From Solimicrobium sp. (GTDB taxonomy: Bacteria > Pseudomonadota > Gammaproteobacteria > Burkholderiales > Burkholderiaceae_D): a stretch of DNA of 61,868 nt. The notes under the pieces were generated by a model. That model did not search any database. It worked only from the letters and a program-made list of their open reading frames with translations, and was not told the DNA's origin. The translations under genes and the position numbers were made by a program. This document shows, piece by piece, positions 31,230-41,353 of the stretch; within the stretch, counting starts at the first letter, position 1, and each line of letters starts with the position of its first letter. Location of the stretch: NCBI GenBank assembly GCA_021155915.1, contig JAJNBE010000002.1:1-61868 (forward strand), read 5' to 3'.

Positions 31230-32618
31230 ATGAGCGAAAAAAATGGTGTGTACTGGCATCAAGGCATGTTTTTGCAGCCCCAACATTTTCAACAAGCAGA
31301 CTTATATAATAAGTTTCAACAAAAGCCTTTCTTTGAAACCACAACCCCACATTTTTGGGGAATTGGTGACCTGGAGTTAAGTACTTCCGCCATTGTCAAC
31401 CGTGTAATTGAAGTTTCCGCAGCGAAGTTAATCTTTCGCGATCAGACTTACGTGGAATATCCAGGTAATGCTGTTATACGTACGCGTTCGTTTGATGCCA
31501 ATTGGATTGACGGAGATAAGTCATTTAACGTTTACCTTGGGCTTAAAAAACTTTCTTCGGATGAAGTGAATGTTACGTTAGTCGCAAGCATGGCGGAAGC
31601 CCGTGCTGTAACTACACGTTTTGCTTCTCTTAGGAATACCCATGAGGTACCTGATCTCTATTCAGATGGCCCCCCAGGACAAGTTCTAACATTAACGCAT
31701 GTGCTGCAAGTTTTTTTTGAGAGTGAAATTAACGGTCTCGATGACTATGAATTGATTCCAATCGCCCGACTGGTTCGAGATGGGGAGTCGATCAAGTTAT
31801 CAAAAAATTTTATTCCGCCTTGTTTTGCATTGATGGGCTCTGAAGTTTTAATGCAAACCATTAAAGATATCCGTGACGAATTGGCAGGTCGCTCCCGACA
31901 ACTGCAGGAGTATAAAAGCCCGCGTGAAATGCAAAAGGCAGAATTTGATTCGAGTTATATGGTATTTTTGCTTGCCTTAAGATCATTAAATCGCTTTAGT
32001 CCTTATTTATTCCATTTAATTGAGGCTAGCCAGGTTCATCCCTGGGTGTGTTATGGAGCATTACGTCAATTAGTTGGTGAATTAAGTTCGTTTTCCGAGC
32101 GTTTTAATATGTTGGGTGAAGCAGAAGATGGCACTCCCGGGCTGCCTGCTTATGAGCATGCAGATTTGAGTAAATGCTTTACACGTGCCCATAAGGTTAT
32201 TGGTCAGCTACTAAATGAAATTACGGTAGGGCCGGAGTTCTTAGCAACGCTTGAGTTTCAGGATGGTTTTTATATTGCTGAGTTACCCCGTAGTTTTTTT
32301 AGTGACCGTAATCGTTTCTATTTGGTAGTGCGTACAGAAAGTAGTCCGGATAAGGTAAAACATGCCCTTTTGCAAGAAGCAAGGCTTTCCGCGCGGGAAG
32401 AAATGTTTAGCCTTATATCCCATGCTTTACCCGGGATTGAATTGATCTTAATGAATGATGCGCCGCAAGGATTGCCTCGCAGATCAAATTCTTATTATTT
32501 CCGTATTGAACAAATAAGTAAGCAATGGGAATTGGTGGAGCAAGAAGGATTAATTGCTTTACAGTGGCTCGATGCACCGAATGATTTGAAGGCAGAAATT
32601 GTCGTACTACGGAGCTAA
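31230..32618 (+). CDS. tssK: Type VI baseplate component TssK
   Basis: TssK joins the baseplate to the TssJLM membrane complex. The 462-residue protein opens with the hallmark VYWHQGMFLQPQHFQQ and has the family's FFE...LLP-like central region and a C-terminal domain. ATG 31230 has AGG at 7-base spacing; ATG 31224 would add two residues. Its stop lies two bases before the tssL GTG start. Confidence 0.96.
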   Translation: MSEKNGVYWHQGMFLQPQHFQQADLYNKFQQKPFFETTTPHFWGIGDLELSTSAIVNRVIEVSAAKLIFRDQTYVEYPGNAVIRTRSFDANWIDGDKSFNVYLGLKKLSSDEVNVTLVASMAEARAVTTRFASLRNTHEVPDLYSDGPPGQVLTLTHVLQVFFESEINGLDDYELIPIARLVRDGESIKLSKNFIPPCFALMGSEVLMQTIKDIRDELAGRSRQLQEYKSPREMQKAEFDSSYMVFLLALRSLNRFSPYLFHLIEASQVHPWVCYGALRQLVGELSSFSERFNMLGEAEDGTPGLPAYEHADLSKCFTRAHKVIGQLLNEITVGPEFLATLEFQDGFYIAELPRSFFSDRNRFYLVVRTESSPDKVKHALLQEARLSAREEMFSLISHALPGIELILMNDAPQGLPRRSNSYYFRIEQISKQWELVEQEGLIALQWLDAPNDLKAEIVVLRS

Positions 32619-32619
32619 T

Positions 32620-33300
32620 GTGCAACTTGTTGATTGTTTTATTTCACTCATCGCTTACGTGCGACATTTTCAACTTTCCCCACATGGGAACTCTTCTACG
32701 TTCAACACACAGATTGATCGACTCATAGATGCAGCGCGCAATGATGCATTAGCTGCTGGCTTTTCTGACAGTGATGTTGAGAACGCTCTATTTGCTGTGA
32801 CGGCGTGGATAGACGAAGTGGTACTGCTATCCGAATGGGAAGGTGCTACAGATTGGCAGCGACAGTTATTACAAAAACGCTACTTTAGCGTTACCAACGC
32901 AGGAAACAGCTTTTTTACGCGACTTGATGAATTAGCCGTAGAGCAGTTATCCGTACGAGAAATTTATTATTTTTGTTTGGCTATGGGTTTTGTTGGACGC
33001 TATGGATATGATCGTAATCAAACGGCTCTAGCAAAGTTAAAAAATGATAATTTGCTCATTTTATTGAAAAATCGCGACAATCTGTCAGGTGCTGCAAAAG
33101 ATTTGCTATTTCCAGACGGTTATCCTGATCATCCGAAACGTTCGGCTCCCGTTATAACGTCCAGCAGTTGGCGGTGGCAATTTTCGTCACTTACAAAAGC
33201 TGCGTTGTTAATTCCGGCTTTGGTATTGTTAACATTATTTGGCATTTACTATTTAATTATATGGCAGCTGGCGGACTCAATTCTTAAGCAGATCCCATGA
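32620..33300 (+). CDS. tssL: Type VI membrane-complex protein TssL (DotU-like)
   Basis: TssL is an inner-membrane partner of TssM. The 226-residue protein has the cytoplasmic DotU/IcmH domain (FAVTAWIDEVVL, then FFTRLDEL, and GFVGRYG) and one C-terminal membrane segment (about 195-215). It lacks a fused peptidoglycan-binding domain. The start was set at GTG 32620, which has GGAG five bases upstream; a TTG inside tssK (32599) would add seven residues. It overlaps tssM by ATGA. Confidence 0.93.
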   Translation: MQLVDCFISLIAYVRHFQLSPHGNSSTFNTQIDRLIDAARNDALAAGFSDSDVENALFAVTAWIDEVVLLSEWEGATDWQRQLLQKRYFSVTNAGNSFFTRLDELAVEQLSVREIYYFCLAMGFVGRYGYDRNQTALAKLKNDNLLILLKNRDNLSGAAKDLLFPDGYPDHPKRSAPVITSSSWRWQFSSLTKAALLIPALVLLTLFGIYYLIIWQLADSILKQIP

Positions 33301-36300
33301 AGAAATTAGCTAGCTTGTTTTTCTGGACGTTGGTAATGGTGACCTTGGCACTGATCTGCTGGGGCGTGACGTTATACCTTAATCTTTCCCCTTGGTTAGC
33401 TTTTGCATTTTTTATAGGTGGTCTTGGCATTTATTTTCTGGGAAAATTTATACATCGATTATTCATCGCAGTTTATTTGCGTAGTAGATTGACCCACCAA
33501 ACCGATGCTTCCCGTAAAAATGCGGCTAATATCTTATCTCCGCAAGCGCAGATAACAAAAAAATGGAAAACTGCTGTTTCAACTTTACGAAATTCTAGTA
33601 TTAAACGTTTAGGTGATCCATTATATGTGCTGCCTTGGTACATGGTTATTGGTCAATCCGGCACGGGTAAGACTACAGCTCTAACACGTGCACGCCTGTC
33701 GTCTCCAATTCAAAAAGTGAGTCAGAATAGTGCTATTCAACAAACCGTCAATTGTGATTGGTGGTATTTCGACCAGGCTGTAGTGATAGATTGCGCAGGA
33801 AAGTATGTTGATCCCAATGAGACTGAATCAGATCGCCAGGAGTGGGAAGTCGGTCTTGATTTGCTTGCACGCTACCGTTCGCGCGAAGGACTTAATGGAT
33901 TAGTTCTTGCAATAAGCGCAGAGAGATTAAGTAATCCTGATCGTGATCAAATTAACGAAGAAGGTCGTATTGTTCGGGAAAGAATTGAGCAACTGATTCG
34001 TTTGTTCGGAAAGCGTTTTCCAATATACATTTTGGTGACTAAATGTGATCAATTATTTGGATTAGAGGAGTGGACGCATCATTTATCTGAAGAGGCCGTT
34101 GCTCAGTCGATGGGGTATCTTTCAGAGGACAAAGACGAAAACCCGACTATAAATAATTTTTTAAATGAAGCATTTGCCAAAATAGGGGACAAGCTCAAGA
34201 AATTGCGTATTGCGTTAGTGGCACGAAGTAATCATATTTCTCCCGAATTGTTACTCTTTCCTAGGGAATTTGAGCAGCTGAAGCCGGGTCTACATATGTT
34301 CACTAATGCATGTTTGGGTGAAAATCCTTACTTAGAGTTACCCTTTTTACGGGGATTATTTTTTAGCAGTGGATATCAGGAAGGAGGAGTTTCTTCCTCC
34401 GTTTTAGGCGACCTTATACCTCCGGTACCTTTGCACCAGGGAACTAACGCAGGAATATTCTTGCATGATTTTTTCGGCCGTATCCTACCCCAAGACAGGC
34501 ATATCTCGCAGCCCGCAGCTCTCGTTAATCATTGGAATCGCGTCACTCAAAATCTTGGTTTGTTGACTTGGTTATTCCTAGTGACTGCAGTTGGCTTATT
34601 GATGTCAATTTCATTCGTATACAACCTCAATACAATAAATCTTATTCGCGTTAATCATCCTTATACCGCCGATTATGTTGGTTCATTAGAGCCCGATTCG
34701 TTAACCCTTGAACGGGTCAGGGATTCGATTTCACTGGTCGAAAAACGGAATGACAATTGGAAAAATAAATGGATGATGCCTAATTCCAGCATTAGTAAGT
34801 TGGAAGTCAAGCTCAAGCAGATGTATAACGAACAATACGCTAAATTCATTTTTCCTACTGTTAATGCCAATGTGGAAGAAAATCTAAATTTGTCTATCAA
34901 GGACGATATTTCCAGCAGATTTCCGCAGATGATTTTGAGCAAAATTTATGCAATTAACATCTATCTTGCACGTCAGAAAGGAGCTAATCTAGCCACGCTA
35001 GAAGCTTTACCCCAACGAGTATTATCTTTGGATGGGTATTCTCAGGAATTAGGAAATCGTCTAAATAAATTATTTGTAACTCATGTGGCATGGTTGCCGT
35101 CATCCGACCCCATTATCGAAGCAGGCCTTCAATCGGCGCAGGACGTTGTTCAACATTATGCATTTATCGATCCGAATTTATCTTGGTTGACCAGGTTGGA
35201 AAGCTCCAGTATCAAAGCCAAGGAAGTAACTGTGAATGATTTTTGGGGACTTTCATCTAAGCTGAATGTGCAAAATTCTTCATTCCGCGTAGCTCCGGCA
35301 TATACCCAGGCCGGCAAACGAGAAATCGATAACTTTTTGTTGCATATGGAGAATGCAATTGAAAATGGATCGGAATTTGTTCGTTATAAGCGAGCTTTTG
35401 AGGCCTGGTATCACCTTCAACATCTTTTGGAATGGCAGCAATTTGTGACTGCATTCCCGTCTGGAGAGAGTGTACTGTCAGGAGAAGTGGCGTGGCGTTC
35501 GAAACTCGGCGATGCCGTTAGTAAGCATAGTCCGTATTATTTGCTCATTGATCGTCTAAACGAAGAGTTTAAGGACGAACCAGAAACCGGTTTACCCGGT
35601 TGGATATTATTAGCAAGAGAATTTTCTGCCTTGCTTGAACAAGCACAAAACAAAAAAGTGGGAACAGGAGTAGTCAATCGTGCGGCCAAATTTCTTGATG
35701 TCATAAATCTATTTGGTGGAACTGCAATTAGGGATAGTGTTAGTGATGACTTTAATTCTGCCGATCAGATTATTAAAAATAACCTGAATGCAATTACTGA
35801 TTTAGATAATTTTTTGGTGACTTTAAATCAGATTGCGACGAATGTCTCGGTAGGCTCCAGCAAGGCTTATAAAGAATCGGCTGATTTTCACACATTCTCG
35901 ACTAACCCTGAGTCAAAAAGTCCTCCACCAATTTATGATGCGGCTGCCCAACTAAAACTTCTACATCAACATCTCCAGCATAATAATGTTGAAGACGAAC
36001 TAGTCTGGCGTCTAATCGAAGGTCCATTTCATTATGTAGTGAGCTATACAGAGGAGCAGTCGTCGTGTAATTTGCAACAAATTTGGGAATCCGATGTCCT
36101 TTGGCCTTTAAAGACAGCGACTACTAAAGCCGAGTTTGTCGATCAGTTATATGGAGAAAAGGGAACGGTGTGGGCATTTGTTGATGGTCCTGCAAAACCT
36201 TTTTTGACGCGCGATGCCAACCAATTCTCTGTTGTAACCACAATGGGATACAGCTTACCATTCAGTAATGCTTTCCTGCCGATGTTAAACGGGGCAGTAG

Positions 36301-37115
36301 GTAAACGAGTTGATCAATTAATGGCTCAGAAGCGTGTCACAGTGGAAAGACACAATGACGAGTTGCTGTTACAAAAAGAAAAATTACAAAATCAACAGGC
36401 CCAAGCAGAGATAGATCGAATAATCGCTGACCTCAAACAAAAGATTAGTGGAATTAAAAATTCAAAGTTTCCGTTAACGATAACGGCGCAACCGACCAGT
36501 GTTAATCCTAGTGCTAAAGAAAAGCCATTTGCCGTTGTCCTTACGATTCAGTGCGCTGCAGGCGAAAGAAGATTGGTGAATTTGAATTTTCCGGTCTCTG
36601 ACAATTTCGATTGGGATTTCGGGTCGTGTGGTGATGTAGATTTGAGAATTAGATTAGATAGTTTTACCCTGACAAAAAAATATCCTGGGGCATGGGGTGT
36701 AGTGCATTTTTTGAGGGACTTTAAATCGGGACACCGTCAATTTAACGCTATTGATTTTCCTGAATCTCAGTTAAAACTTTCCGGATCAAATATCACCCAA
36801 ATTGGTGTAAATTTTAACTTTGGTGGTCAGGACACTATACTTAAAACTGCAGAACAGCTCGAACAATTGGAAGAGTCAGAAAGAACAAAGATGCTTGAAA
36901 AGCAGCGCTTGCAAGATCAAAAATTCAATACGGAAAACCAGGAAATTTCAGCAAAGATGTCGGTCTCGTCAAAAATGTCCCTTGATGAAATGACAGTGAT
37001 AGAAATTCCAGTTTTGAAAGAAATAGGAGCTTGTTGGAACTCGTCCGTGCCAATGCAAGATAAAAATACCGTAGAGTCCTATTTCAAAAATTTGGTTAAT
37101 CAAAAACTTGATTAA
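33297..37115 (+). CDS. tssM: Type VI membrane-complex protein TssM (IcmF-like)
   Basis: TssM is the large inner-membrane protein that spans the periplasm and contacts TssJ. The 1272-residue sequence has two N-terminal membrane segments, a cytoplasmic NTPase-like domain with intact Walker A (GQSGTGKTT at 119-127), a third membrane segment near residue 420-440, then the IcmF-related periplasmic domains to the C-terminus. A charged coiled segment (about 1185-1225) near the end is unusual. Length is normal for the family. Confidence 0.95.
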   Translation: MKKLASLFFWTLVMVTLALICWGVTLYLNLSPWLAFAFFIGGLGIYFLGKFIHRLFIAVYLRSRLTHQTDASRKNAANILSPQAQITKKWKTAVSTLRNSSIKRLGDPLYVLPWYMVIGQSGTGKTTALTRARLSSPIQKVSQNSAIQQTVNCDWWYFDQAVVIDCAGKYVDPNETESDRQEWEVGLDLLARYRSREGLNGLVLAISAERLSNPDRDQINEEGRIVRERIEQLIRLFGKRFPIYILVTKCDQLFGLEEWTHHLSEEAVAQSMGYLSEDKDENPTINNFLNEAFAKIGDKLKKLRIALVARSNHISPELLLFPREFEQLKPGLHMFTNACLGENPYLELPFLRGLFFSSGYQEGGVSSSVLGDLIPPVPLHQGTNAGIFLHDFFGRILPQDRHISQPAALVNHWNRVTQNLGLLTWLFLVTAVGLLMSISFVYNLNTINLIRVNHPYTADYVGSLEPDSLTLERVRDSISLVEKRNDNWKNKWMMPNSSISKLEVKLKQMYNEQYAKFIFPTVNANVEENLNLSIKDDISSRFPQMILSKIYAINIYLARQKGANLATLEALPQRVLSLDGYSQELGNRLNKLFVTHVAWLPSSDPIIEAGLQSAQDVVQHYAFIDPNLSWLTRLESSSIKAKEVTVNDFWGLSSKLNVQNSSFRVAPAYTQAGKREIDNFLLHMENAIENGSEFVRYKRAFEAWYHLQHLLEWQQFVTAFPSGESVLSGEVAWRSKLGDAVSKHSPYYLLIDRLNEEFKDEPETGLPGWILLAREFSALLEQAQNKKVGTGVVNRAAKFLDVINLFGGTAIRDSVSDDFNSADQIIKNNLNAITDLDNFLVTLNQIATNVSVGSSKAYKESADFHTFSTNPESKSPPPIYDAAAQLKLLHQHLQHNNVEDELVWRLIEGPFHYVVSYTEEQSSCNLQQIWESDVLWPLKTATTKAEFVDQLYGEKGTVWAFVDGPAKPFLTRDANQFSVVTTMGYSLPFSNAFLPMLNGAVGKRVDQLMAQKRVTVERHNDELLLQKEKLQNQQAQAEIDRIIADLKQKISGIKNSKFPLTITAQPTSVNPSAKEKPFAVVLTIQCAAGERRLVNLNFPVSDNFDWDFGSCGDVDLRIRLDSFTLTKKYPGAWGVVHFLRDFKSGHRQFNAIDFPESQLKLSGSNITQIGVNFNFGGQDTILKTAEQLEQLEESERTKMLEKQRLQDQKFNTENQEISAKMSVSSKMSLDEMTVIEIPVLKEIGACWNSSVPMQDKNTVESYFKNLVNQKLD

Positions 37116-37200
37116 CCGTAGAACAACAATATGGTAGGGCGGTGTATGCTCGAGTTAACTGATATTTGGGATGCTCCGCCGTACGGATCCTCTTCGGTGC

Positions 37201-38745
37201 TCAGATTATCATTCGAACCGCGGCTCCAGCATCCAGTTCAATTATTCTGGCTAGTAATTTATTCGCTTCGTTAATTTCCTCATTATCCCGCGCCATAATA
37301 TGATGCGCGGCTTTTAATCCTCGTATTGCCAGCGATGGGTCCCACTCTGTTAAATGAAATCGATCTATTTCCGCAATAATGGAAATTGCAAAAGGGAGCA
37401 AATTGCCGGCTGGACGCTGTTCAAACATCAGTTCACATAAGTGTAATCGCATTAATAATTTGTCGCGCGGAGACGTTGTGTGATCGATCTGTTTTTGTAT
37501 GAAGTCAGCAGCCTCTCCCAGTTTGCCTTCTAGCGCCATTGCACGTGAATCATGAATGGAATTTTGCAAATTATTCGCTTTAACTTCATTTATTTCTGGT
37601 GTTTTATTTCCATTCAGTTCTAACCAACTCCGTGTTTCAGCATCTGCAAATGGCATACCATCTGAAAAAGACAGCGCTATTAATTCAGGTAGCCGTTGTG
37701 AAAAATGTTGGGTAGCAGAAGTTATTTCGCGTTCTGCATTATGGGCGCCCATTTCACTCAACGCTTCTGCGCAAATTCGGTTGAGATCTAGCCAGAACGG
37801 GTGTTGGCGTAATTGAGTTTCTGCAAAACGAACAATATCTTCATGGGCCCGGCTTTCTTGTAAACCTCGCAAAGCATTGATCAATTGTATATTTGGTGCG
37901 GGAACCAATGTTTTATTTTGTGCGGCAGGCGGCGCTTGTTCAATCGATAGCCACGTTGCGCTTCTCGCCAAACGATAGCCTAACGGATTGCTTAGATTTG
38001 ATTCAAGCAAAAGGTCAGAAAGATTGCCCAGTATTCTGCTGATCTTCTCCAGTATCGGGTCTACCTGGTCAATTGATTCAATTGCAGCTGATAGCGGATC
38101 AATCTGCTGCTGTATGATGATCTCTCTGGATGCTGTTTTTAATCCCTGTTCCTCTGTGGCGATCTTTAAATCGACTATCTCCGAAGCGTTCTCAATAACA
38201 GGTATGGAATTGAATAGACTAATAAGCGGCTGCATGGAGGGCGCGTCGCTGTCTTTGTTTTGTATAAATGCATCAATTTTTCTTGTGTTGTTCAGTAATG
38301 TTTGAATTAATTCGGGCGGCTGCGGAACCAGGGCAGACCAGACCGGCCCACTTGCGTTCAGTTGAATGTGATCGAGGAGAAATTGTAGGGCATTACGCCG
38401 GGCCCGTGCACGTTGTACGGGGGGATACAAAGAGTCCCAATAGTTTTCTAGCATGTCCGATAATATACTCAACCCTTCGGATAATCCGGCTAAACTGGAT
38501 GTTTGGAGCAGGCCGCACGTCAGGTAGCAAGCCACCAGAATATCTTTACCTTTATTTGCCAGAAGTTCGGCAGCCGTATCACAAATAAAATGCCAGTTAA
38601 CTGCATTACTCGTATTGGGATTACTGAGCTTGGCTATTTCATCTTCAATGCTTTCGTACTGAGGGTCGTTGCGTACATCGCTCCCTGCAATAGACATTTC
38701 GTTGATAGGTTGTTTGCCAAGATTAGAAAATAGGTGAGTATTCAT
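37201..38745 (-). CDS. tssA: Type VI cap/baseplate protein TssA
   Basis: The 514-residue protein begins with an ImpA N-terminal domain (segments GLSEGLSILSDMLENYWDSLYP and RRNALQFLLD), followed by a helical C-terminal region. TssA organises sheath polymerisation from the baseplate. It is the only gene of the locus on the minus strand, lying convergent to tssM and divergent from tssB. Its expression must therefore come from the 450-bp region at 38746-39197. Confidence 0.92.
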   Translation of the reverse strand: MNTHLFSNLGKQPINEMSIAGSDVRNDPQYESIEDEIAKLSNPNTSNAVNWHFICDTAAELLANKGKDILVACYLTCGLLQTSSLAGLSEGLSILSDMLENYWDSLYPPVQRARARRNALQFLLDHIQLNASGPVWSALVPQPPELIQTLLNNTRKIDAFIQNKDSDAPSMQPLISLFNSIPVIENASEIVDLKIATEEQGLKTASREIIIQQQIDPLSAAIESIDQVDPILEKISRILGNLSDLLLESNLSNPLGYRLARSATWLSIEQAPPAAQNKTLVPAPNIQLINALRGLQESRAHEDIVRFAETQLRQHPFWLDLNRICAEALSEMGAHNAEREITSATQHFSQRLPELIALSFSDGMPFADAETRSWLELNGNKTPEINEVKANNLQNSIHDSRAMALEGKLGEAADFIQKQIDHTTSPRDKLLMRLHLCELMFEQRPAGNLLPFAISIIAEIDRFHLTEWDPSLAIRGLKAAHHIMARDNEEINEANKLLARIIELDAGAAVRMII

Positions 38746-39197
38746 GGATCAGATGCTAGGGGATAACCATTAATGGCAGGACTTTCGTAAAAAAAATCAG
38801 AGTAACATTTTTAATCCGAAACTACGATTTGGTAAAAAACAAAAATTAGCGGTTTAAGGCGAAATTAATTGAAGAATGATACTACTCTGCAACATGACTA
38901 GCCATGAGATGTAAGAAATTAACATTTTCTTTGACAGATGTACTCATCGGAATTCAAGATGCTGAAGTTCAGGCAAATAGGCAAATAGATAGTGGCGGGT
39001 AGGAAAATCGCATTAGGGAAATTAGGGTTGCCTGTGCTAATATCCTTGGTTGATATTTATGTCAACAATTAAATACATTTTAATGTTGTATTTCGCAAAA
39101 ATGATGGATAATTACAACAATAAAATTTGTTGCAGGGATCGTTACTTTTATTGCTTATCTTCATGGTTGCCTTTTTATTAAATTCAGGAGAATTATA
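38746..39197. promoter_or_regulatory. Divergent intergenic region of tssA and tssB
   Basis: This 452-bp AT-rich space must drive tssA leftward and the tssB-C-D-E-F-G-H series rightward. TTGACA occurs at 38931-38936 but the hexamer 17 bases later (CAAGAT) is a poor -10. I see no convincing sigma-54 site. AATACA and TGTATT (about 39070-39092) form a loose inverted repeat. CAGGAG lies 8 bases before the tssB ATG. Confidence 0.4.
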
Positions 39198-39692
39198 ATG
39201 AGTAGCGAAGGATCAGTTGCCCCAAAAGAGCGCGTTAATATTGTATATAAGCCGGCGGTCGGCGACGCCAGGGAGGAAGTTGAACTTCCATTAAAGCTTT
39301 TAGTCATGGGTGATTACACGTTGCGTGAAAATGATACTCCGATAGAAAACATGAAGCCTATAGATATTGATAAAAGTAATTTTGATGACGTGCTAAGGGC
39401 ACAGAAATTAGCGCTGGATTTTGTTGTGCCTAACAAACTCGATGCCAAGGCCGAGGAGAGTTCTGTGCTAGCCGTTAACATGACCTTTGATTCAATAAAT
39501 GATTTTTCTCCAGATGCAATCGTCTCTAAAGTTCCTGAGCTGCAACAGATGGTCGCCTTGCGTGAAGCCCTTAAAGCATTGAAGGGGCCGCTGGGAAACA
39601 TTCCTGATTTTCGAAAGCAATTACAAGAACTAGTTCGTGATGAAGGTGTGCGGGCGCGTCTACTTTCAGAACTTGGTATTAATGATAATTAA
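39198..39692 (+). CDS. tssB: Type VI sheath small subunit TssB
   Basis: TssB (VipA) forms the contractile sheath with TssC. The 164-residue protein shows the family core ERVNIVYKPAVGDAREEVELPLKLLVMGD, then a VLRAQKLALDFVVPNKL segment and a RKQLQELVRDE helix. It is of normal size and lies 25 bp before tssC, with which it must be coexpressed. Confidence 0.96.
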   Translation: MSSEGSVAPKERVNIVYKPAVGDAREEVELPLKLLVMGDYTLRENDTPIENMKPIDIDKSNFDDVLRAQKLALDFVVPNKLDAKAEESSVLAVNMTFDSINDFSPDAIVSKVPELQQMVALREALKALKGPLGNIPDFRKQLQELVRDEGVRARLLSELGINDN

Positions 39693-39717
39693 CAGTGGAA
39701 GTTCGGAGAGAGAAATC

Positions 39718-41205
39718 ATGGCAGAAGAACAAAAGCAAACCGTAACTACTAATGTTGAAGAAACAAAGAGCGGTGCTTCTTTATTAGATCAGTTAATTGA
39801 GTCAGCTCGTATCAAACCAGGTGACGAAGCCTATTCCATCACAAAACAAGGCGTTCAGGAGTTTATTTCGCAATTATTGGAGCCGCAACGCGCGACCGAG
39901 CGAGTTACCGCTGCAACGGTTGATGACATGATTGCTGAGTTGGACCAGAAGCTGTGTAAACAAGTTGACGTTATTTTGCATCATGCCGATTTCCAAAAGC
40001 TTGAATCCGCGTGGCGCTCGTTGCGTTTTTTGGTGGATCGCACTAATTTTCGTGAAAATGTCAAGATTCAGTTGCTTAATGTTAGTAAAGATAAATTACT
40101 AGAAGATTTTCAGGATGTTGCTGATATTACAAAGTCTGGTTTGTATAAAAATCTTTATACAGCTGAGTATGGACAATTCGGTGGGCAGCCATTTGGTGCG
40201 ATTGTAGCTAACTATGAATTTGGTCCAGGGACTCAGGATATTAAATTGTTGCAATATGCGGCGAGTGTTGCGGCCATGAGTCATGCTCCTTTTATCGCGG
40301 CCACTGCTCCACAATTTTTCGGCGTAGATAGCTATGATCAACTCCCAAATTTAAAAGATATATCCTCGATTTTTGAAGGGCCCCAATATGCAAAATGGAA
40401 TGGATTTCGTGAGTCAGAAGATGCCCGCTATGTTGGCTTAACATTACCACATTTCCTACTGCGAGTGCCCTATGGCGCCGATACAGTACCGGTGAAAAAA
40501 TTTAATTATACGGAAGATGTTTCTGGTTCTAATAGCAAATTTTTATGGGGTAACGCTGCATTTACTTTTGCCTCACGTCTGACCGATAGTTTTGCTGATT
40601 ACCGTTGGTGTGCTAACGTTATTGGTCCTCAGGGGGGCGGTACTGTCAGCGATTTACCTGTTTATTCTTATGAATCGATGGGAGAAATACAAAACAAAAT
40701 TCCGACGGAAGTATTGATATCGGAACGGCGCGAATTCGAGTTGGCGGAGCAGGGTTTTATTGCTTTGACAATGCGTAAGAATAGCGATAATGCGGCGTTC
40801 TTTTCAGCCAATTCTGTACAAAAGCCGAAGTTTTTTGGTAACAGTAAAGAAGGAAAAGAAGCTGAGTTAAACTATAAATTGAGTACACAATTGCCTTATA
40901 TGTTTGTGGTAAGTCGCCTTGCTCACTACATTAAAGTAATTCAGCGCGAAAATATTGGTACTTGGAAAGATCGCGGAGAACTCGAAACAGAATTAAATCT
41001 GTGGATTCGTCAATACGTTGCAGATATGGATAACCCGGCAGCGGGAGTGCGGAGCCGTCGTCCATTGCGTAAAGCTGAAATTGTTGTTTCCGATGTTGAA
41101 GGAGATCCGGGCTGGTATCGTGTTAGCTTAAAGGTTAGTCCTCACTTTAAGTATATGGGCGCTTCGTTCTCTTTGTCTTTGGTCGGAAAACTGGAGAAAA
41201 AGTAG
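39718..41205 (+). CDS. tssC: Type VI sheath large subunit TssC
   Basis: TssC (VipB) is the large sheath subunit. The 495-residue protein has the conserved ESAWRSLRFLVDRT, GFRESEDARYVGLTLP and GEIQNKIPTE-like segments and the C-terminal SVEVSDVEG-type region (VVSDVEGDPGWY). The start was moved to ATG 39718, which has GGAGAGAG upstream. The upstream frame from 39637 lies inside tssB. Confidence 0.97.
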   Translation: MAEEQKQTVTTNVEETKSGASLLDQLIESARIKPGDEAYSITKQGVQEFISQLLEPQRATERVTAATVDDMIAELDQKLCKQVDVILHHADFQKLESAWRSLRFLVDRTNFRENVKIQLLNVSKDKLLEDFQDVADITKSGLYKNLYTAEYGQFGGQPFGAIVANYEFGPGTQDIKLLQYAASVAAMSHAPFIAATAPQFFGVDSYDQLPNLKDISSIFEGPQYAKWNGFRESEDARYVGLTLPHFLLRVPYGADTVPVKKFNYTEDVSGSNSKFLWGNAAFTFASRLTDSFADYRWCANVIGPQGGGTVSDLPVYSYESMGEIQNKIPTEVLISERREFELAEQGFIALTMRKNSDNAAFFSANSVQKPKFFGNSKEGKEAELNYKLSTQLPYMFVVSRLAHYIKVIQRENIGTWKDRGELETELNLWIRQYVADMDNPAAGVRSRRPLRKAEIVVSDVEGDPGWYRVSLKVSPHFKYMGASFSLSLVGKLEKK

Positions 41206-41239
41206 CGTTCCCCTATTTCAAAGAGGAAGCAATTAAGCT

Positions 41240-41291
41240 CGGAACTAAGTGTTCTTTAAAACAGTGGTTGTACTCCTTCTCTCAAGTTCCG
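41240..41291 (+). other. Inverted repeat in the tssC-hcp spacer
   Basis: CGGAACT (41240-41246) and AGTTCCG (41285-41291) are perfect 7-bp arms separated by 38 bases, in the 148-bp spacer before hcp. The arms could close an mRNA stem that shields the hcp transcript or attenuates read-through. There is no U-tract, so it does not look like a classical terminator. Confidence 0.3.
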
Positions 41292-41353
41292 ATGAGTGGA
41301 CCCATAGCCATTGAAATTAATACTAATTGTTAACTATAAAGAGGGAGTTTGTT

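Noticed and set aside
38746..39197. Sigma-54 promoter for tssA or tssB
   Set aside because: The best match (TGGCAG-GACT-TTCG near 38775) lacks the required GC element spacing and sequence.
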